This document shows positions 5,808 to 8,419 of a stretch of 8,419 nucleotides of DNA, piece after piece. Every line of letters starts with the position of its first letter. Position 1 is the stretch's first letter. The stretch comes from JAUIAI01 sp049680625 (GTDB lineage Bacteria; Pseudomonadota; Gammaproteobacteria; Burkholderiales; Burkholderiaceae_E), in assembly GCA_049680625.1 (NCBI GenBank), contig JBAUID010000189.1, positions 1-8,419 on the forward strand. The letters run 5' to 3'. The notes beneath the pieces are model-generated. The model did not search any database. It was not told the origin of the DNA and worked only from the letters and a program-made list of their open reading frames with translations. A program made the translations under genes and the position numbers.

Positions 5808-5828
5808 AGATAGGATTTTCGGCTATCT
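5808..5828. terminator. Possible weak bidirectional terminator between convergent genes
   Basis: AGATAG (5808-5813) and CTATCT (5823-5828) can form a 6-bp stem with a 9-nt loop between the convergent merR and dctM genes. The plus-strand sequence after it is TGTTTCCT, only a modest T-tract. An alternative pairing, ATAGCC (from 5792) with GGCTAT (5821-5826), overlaps it. The position is right for a shared terminator but the stem is short and AT-rich. Confidence 0.3.
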
Positions 5829-5834
5829 TGTTTC

Positions 5835-7214
5835 CTACTTACCGTAGACAAGTTCAGGCAACCATGAAGTGAGTACCGGAAAGCTCAGTACTAAGGTAAT
5901 CACACACAGTTGCAGAACCAAAATTGGCACAATTCCAATATAGATATCACTGAGTTTCACGGTAGGTGGGGCTGAACCCTTCAGGAAAAACAAAGCAAAG
6001 CCAAATGGTGGTGTGAGAAATGACGTTTGCAACACTAGCGCGATGACTGCCGCCATCCAGAGCATGGTTGCTGGTGCGCTATTGGCGTGCGCCGCAAAGT
6101 CCAGTCCGCCCAATATGGGTACGAATATCGGCAACGTAATAACCGTGATTTCAATCCAATCAATGAAAAACCCCAACAAGAAGATGATCGCCAGTATCAA
6201 CAGTAGGGTTGGCCAAGGGCCTGTTGAGAGTTGGTTCAGGCCGTCCTGGATGGCAGAATCTCCACCAAAATAGCGGAACGGATACGAGAAAACTGCAGCG
6301 GACATGATGATGAAAAACACCATAGCAGCCAGATTGGATGTGGTCCGAATGAGATCCTTGAATAATGGCCATGACAGTCGTCCACTAAAGATGACCAGGA
6401 CTAGGCCACCCGCAGCGCCAACCCCACCCGCTTGAGACGGTGTCGCCCAACCGCTGATGATGGCACCTAAGATTAAAGAAAGCAGTGCCACCGGCATAAC
6501 CAATCCGCGAAGCAGCAGTAACGCCCATCCCGTTGGGCTCGTCGCCTGCGCTTCGCTGTCAGCGGTGTCAGCGCGTCGCATCGCCGGGCCATTGAACCAG
6601 CCCTGCACTGCGTAGTACAACATGTAGCAACCGATCAGGATGACGCCAGGAATAACGGTAGCCATGAACATACTGCCAATTGGCACTTGAAATTTGCCGG
6701 ATAGAAAAAACAGCATCACGGCTGGCGGCATAATGATGCCAACGGTTCCGGCGGCGGCTACGACACCGGTTGCGGCGCTGGCGCGGTAGCCGTTAGCGAG
6801 CATAGTGGGCAATGCAATCATTGACAGGGTCACGACCGACGCGCCAACCACGCCAGCTGCCGGTGCAACTAACACACCGATAATTAATACGGCGATGGCT
6901 AATCCGCCAGGTATCTTCTTAAATACCAAGCGCAAACATGCCAACATATCGTGAGCAATGCCACTCTTCTCCAGTGCGACTCCCATAAATAGCAGCATCA
7001 CAACGGCCGGGTAAAAGGGCGTGCCTGAAACTGCGTAGATCATTTTTGGCACAATGCTATACAACGCGGCCCAAGGCATCTCGTCCAGTGCAATGCCAAT
7101 AAGGCAAGCCGCCACGCCGATACCCCCCAATATGATCGCCACGGGCAGACCGGAAAACAGCAGGATGGCCAACGCCCCAAGCATTAAGAACGGCAGCGAA
7201 TCAACGAGCATCAT
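5835..7214 (-). CDS. dctM: TRAP transporter large membrane subunit (DctM family)
   Basis: The large permease subunit of a tripartite ATP-independent periplasmic (TRAP) transporter, which uses the sodium or proton gradient to import substrates, usually carboxylates, delivered by a periplasmic DctP protein. The 459 residues are almost entirely hydrophobic, with about 12 membrane segments. DctM signatures: VGASVVTLSMIALPTM (about 123-138), the AAAGTVGIIMPPAVML block (about 153-168; most relatives have PPS), GWATPSQAGGVGA (254-266, usually TPTEA), LLGFFIDWIEI (346-356) and TPPFGFALFFLKG (401-413). The last two motifs resemble the mannitol/chloroaromatic-type subfamily, but the substrate cannot be called. 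The start overlaps the dctQ stop by 4 bp (ATGA), so the two are translationally coupled. The length is normal and the frame intact. It is convergent with the second merR gene. Confidence 0.94.
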   Translation of the reverse strand: MMLVDSLPFLMLGALAILLFSGLPVAIILGGIGVAACLIGIALDEMPWAALYSIVPKMIYAVSGTPFYPAVVMLLFMGVALEKSGIAHDMLACLRLVFKKIPGGLAIAVLIIGVLVAPAAGVVGASVVTLSMIALPTMLANGYRASAATGVVAAAGTVGIIMPPAVMLFFLSGKFQVPIGSMFMATVIPGVILIGCYMLYYAVQGWFNGPAMRRADTADSEAQATSPTGWALLLLRGLVMPVALLSLILGAIISGWATPSQAGGVGAAGGLVLVIFSGRLSWPLFKDLIRTTSNLAAMVFFIIMSAAVFSYPFRYFGGDSAIQDGLNQLSTGPWPTLLLILAIIFLLGFFIDWIEITVITLPIFVPILGGLDFAAHANSAPATMLWMAAVIALVLQTSFLTPPFGFALFFLKGSAPPTVKLSDIYIGIVPILVLQLCVITLVLSFPVLTSWLPELVYGK

Positions 7215-7828
7215 CGAATATTCTCGGTGCGTGATGATTCGTTAGGCGCATCTACCTCATCTCGCGACAGGCTATGCAGCAAAAGGAATGTGCGCGCCAA
7301 GACCGACAACGCGAACAAGCCGATGCCGATTGGCACGGCGGCGACGATGACCCAGCGCGCAGGAGCTCCAAAGGCGATTGCCGCAGTTTCCCCATCGTCA
7401 AGCGCCGACCAAGTCATGTCCAACCCGTACCAAATGGCAATAGTGGCTAGCGGCAATACGAAAAAGACGGCGCCGACCAATTCAATCATTGCGTTGACGC
7501 GCCGCGAAAACCGAACGCTCAGAATGTCGACCCGCACGTGGGCATTGTTCAGATAGGCAGCACCGATCGACAAAAATATGAAGACTAAAAACAACTCGCT
7601 TTCCATGTTGTTAAACAAAGAACCGGGCTTACCCAAATTGACACGGGTGTAGATTTCAATGACGCGAGTTAATATCAGTGCCGGCAATAGCAGCAAGGCG
7701 CTAGCCAGGCCGAGCCATTGGATTGCTTTCTCGATTTTTCGCACGAACGTGCAAGCACGCGTGCCTAAAACGTCGCGGTGCATTTTCGGGCCACCATCGT
7801 GCTCACTAGACCTTCTTTCGAACATCAT
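7211..7828 (-). CDS. dctQ: TRAP transporter small membrane subunit (DctQ family)
   Basis: The small four-helix subunit that pairs with DctM in the inner membrane. Membrane segments lie at about residues 39-58, 77-95, 113-134 and 157-184. The family marks are visible: E76/E78 before the second helix, then G89 and the AYLNNAHVRVDIL stretch (91-103) with H97 and D101. The translation is 205 residues from the ATG at 7828, but neither it nor the adjacent second ATG has a Shine-Dalgarno sequence. The start at 7783 (residue 16, MHRDV) would give 190 residues, closer to the usual length, though its ribosome-binding site is also weak. It overlaps dctM by 4 bp. No dctP gene is upstream: the 590 bp to the window edge are gene-free. 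A MerR-type promoter (7892-7922) points into it. Confidence 0.9.
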   Translation of the reverse strand: MMFERRSSEHDGGPKMHRDVLGTRACTFVRKIEKAIQWLGLASALLLLPALILTRVIEIYTRVNLGKPGSLFNNMESELFLVFIFLSIGAAYLNNAHVRVDILSVRFSRRVNAMIELVGAVFFVLPLATIAIWYGLDMTWSALDDGETAAIAFGAPARWVIVAAVPIGIGLFALSVLARTFLLLHSLSRDEVDAPNESSRTENIR

Positions 7829-7891
7829 GGATCAAGTATTGTTTGGTTGGCCACTTGGGTCCTGTCGGTTGCTGTTGCATCTATGCACATC

Positions 7892-7922
7892 ATTAGAAAC
7901 CCTGAAGCAGGTACAGGGTCAA
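7892..7922 (-). promoter_or_regulatory. MerR-type promoter directed at dctQM
   Basis: On the minus strand TTGACC (-35, 7922-7917) is followed by a 19-bp spacer and TCTAAT (-10, 7897-7892). The perfect half-sites ACCCTG and CAGGGT (minus-strand reading; plus 7914-7919 and 7899-7904) are separated by 9 nt, in the same register to the -35 box as the copA and cadA promoters here. All three elements together are unlikely by chance. The predicted start, near 7885, would give a leader of about 57 nt to the dctQ ATG at 7828. The inner half-sites differ from the cadA operator, so the regulator may be one of the two local MerR proteins or another one. The promoter may also be a relic of a gene once located here. 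Confidence 0.62.
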
Positions 7923-7945
7923 GTTCAGAGTGCAGCAGGCGTGAC

Positions 7946-7989
7946 GCGAAGTAAATATGACAATTTTGCGAAGTAAAGTTGTGAATCGA
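7946..7989 (+). repeat. Two tandem copies (R1, R2) of the GCGAAGTAAA motif
   Basis: Two 22-bp units abut exactly: 7946-7967 begins GCGAAGTAAATATGAC and 7968-7989 begins GCGAAGTAAAGTTGTG. The first 10 bp are identical. They define the period and direction of the cluster. Confidence 0.75.
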
Positions 7990-8051
7990 GGGTAAACCGT
8001 TGCCTTTGCCCTAGCCCATCCATCGTAAGTCATTGTTTTCTAAAGACTGGC

Positions 8052-8073
8052 GCGAAGTAAAAGTGTTAATCGC
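8052..8073 (+). repeat. Repeat copy R3
   Basis: Begins GCGAAGTAAAAGTGTTAATC. Extended by CGCTGA, it forms a roughly 25-bp imperfect inverted pair with R4, the best-matched pair in the cluster. Confidence 0.75.
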
Positions 8074-8138
8074 TGACATTTGGCACGGAAGGGTGAAAAT
8101 TCAGTGCTGTATATACGGGTTGCAACAGCTCCAACATC

Positions 8139-8170
8139 CACGAAACGCCTTCTTACAAGAAGTTTTCGTG
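8139..8170. repeat. Strong two-step hairpin inside the repeat cluster
   Basis: CACGAAA (8139-8145) pairs with TTTCGTG (8164-8170). After a small internal loop (CGC against T), CTTCTT (8149-8154) pairs with AAGAAG (8157-8162) across AC. The result is 13 base pairs in 32 nt. It lies near the midpoint of the 124-bp interval between the inward-facing copies R3 and R4. No T-tract follows, so it is not a typical terminator. Confidence 0.6.
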
Positions 8171-8197
8171 TAATAGTTCAACTGACTTCCTGATTCA

Positions 8198-8219
8198 GCG
8201 ACTAACATCTTTACTTCGT
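8198..8219 (-). repeat. Repeat copy R4 (inverted)
   Basis: On the minus strand it begins ACGAAGTAAAGATGTTAGTC, differing from R3 at only a few positions. R3 and R4 face each other. Confidence 0.75.
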
Positions 8220-8226
8220 TGACGAC

Positions 8227-8248
8227 GCAATTATCAACTTTACTTTTC
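8227..8248 (-). repeat. Repeat copy R5 (inverted, diverged at its start)
   Basis: On the minus strand it begins GAAAAGTAAAGTTGATAATT. The GCG start is changed, but AAGTAAAGTTG is intact and identical to R2 over that block. It lies 29 bp from R4 in the same orientation. Confidence 0.65.
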
Positions 8249-8254
8249 TTGAAA

Positions 8255-8276
8255 ACGAAGTAATTTTGACTATTTG
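8255..8276 (+). repeat. Repeat copy R6
   Basis: Begins ACGAAGTAATTTTGACTATT, closest to R1 (shared TGAC at the same offset). It is back-to-back with R5, with 6 bp between them. Confidence 0.6.
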
Positions 8277-8329
8277 GCGAGAATGATTTCAGATAAGCAA
8301 CTGATCTATCGGCCGATTTTGTTTTTCTT

Positions 8330-8351
8330 AACACTTACAACTTTGCTTCGC
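8330..8351 (-). repeat. Repeat copy R7 (inverted)
   Basis: On the minus strand it begins GCGAAGCAAAGTTGTAAGTG, matching the consensus over the first 15 positions apart from one change (C for T at position 7). It faces R6. Confidence 0.65.
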
Positions 8352-8373
8352 TTCACGGGAGTTGACAATGCCT

Positions 8374-8406
8374 TGCGAACACATCTTCGCAGCACCAATT
8401 GCGAAG
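8374..8406. repeat. Short GCGAA cores in mixed orientation at the right edge
   Basis: TGCGAA (8374-8379) and TTCGCA (8386-8391) form a perfect 6-bp inverted pair, and a further GCGAAG begins at 8401. These look like partial copies continuing the cluster past the window edge, though at this length chance is possible. Confidence 0.35.
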
Positions 8407-8419
8407 TTGGCTATTTTTT

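Larger units (their letters stand above)
7829..8419. other. Gene-free right end: promoter region plus repeat cluster
   Basis: No convincing protein or RNA gene is present. The part nearest dctQ (7829-7930) holds a MerR-type promoter and a small dyad, TGCAT-CT-ATGCA (7876-7887). From 7946 on there are at least seven copies of a roughly 22-bp motif in both orientations and a strong hairpin, with further short GCGAA/TTCGC cores to the edge. The A/T content rises and no codon bias is evident. This fits the terminus or internally deleted remnant of a mobile element. Confidence 0.6.

Noticed and set aside
8052..8219. Integron attC site
   Set aside because: The inverted pair is much longer than attC half-sites and lacks the RYYYAAC/GTTRRRY core arrangement; no integrase or gene cassette is next to it.
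8101..8334. Minus-strand open frame of 77 codons in the right-end repeat region
   Set aside because: It runs straight through repeat copies R4, R5 and R6 and the hairpin, lacks a ribosome-binding site, and its translation resembles no family; the repeats explain the sequence better.
7946..8351. CRISPR array
   Set aside because: The copies change orientation, two abut directly without a spacer, intervals are irregular, copies are diverged, and no cas gene is present.

Overview
The window looks like an accessory heavy-metal resistance region from a proteobacterium, most likely beta- or gammaproteobacterial, with moderate GC. That rests on the kinds of gene present: a CadR/PbrR-type MerR regulator beside a P1B-2 ATPase, a CopA with paired GMTCASC domains behind a CueR-type promoter, and a TRAP transporter. 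No rRNA or tRNA gene is present and the species cannot be named from the sequence.

Layout from left to right. (1) Positions 1-445, minus strand: the first 148 codons of a copper-exporting P-type ATPase (CopA); the gene continues past the left edge. Its promoter (483-513) has the 19-bp spacer and central dyad of a CueR-controlled promoter, and a second, degraded operator-like dyad lies about 50 bp further upstream. (2) 582-1203, minus: two short, unrecognised open frames with hydrophobic segments. (3) 1292-1540, minus: the 3' end of a Crp/Fnr-family regulator that has lost its N-terminal sensor domain, followed 20 bp away by an intact isoprenylcysteine-methyltransferase-like membrane protein (1561-2121). 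(4) 2122-2447: gene-poor DNA with small dyads. (5) 2448-5763: the core locus. A CadR/PbrR-type regulator (minus) is divergent from a Zn/Cd/Pb P-type ATPase (plus), with a textbook MerR promoter between them (3003-3033). A second CadR/PbrR-type regulator begins 9 bp after the ATPase stop. (6) 5835-7828, minus: TRAP transporter large (DctM) and small (DctQ) membrane subunits overlapping by 4 bp, with no DctP binding protein in view. (7) 7829-8419: gene-free DNA. It starts with a third MerR-style promoter (7892-7922) pointing into dctQM, then holds at least seven copies of a roughly 22-bp motif (core GCGAAGTAAAGTTG) in both orientations around a strong hairpin. This looks like the end of, or a remnant of, a mobile element.

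How it fits together. Two metal-export modules are visible: monovalent copper through CopA under a CueR-type regulator that is outside the window, and divalent Zn/Cd/Pb through the P1B-2 ATPase under one or both local MerR proteins. The three 19-bp-spacer promoters share the same register relative to the -35 box, so the window contains three probable metal-responsive promoters. The most unusual points are the two regulators flanking one ATPase, the MerR-type promoter in front of a TRAP transporter that lacks its binding protein, and the mixed-orientation repeat cluster at the right edge. The truncated regulator, unknown ORFs and repeats all point to repeated rearrangement.
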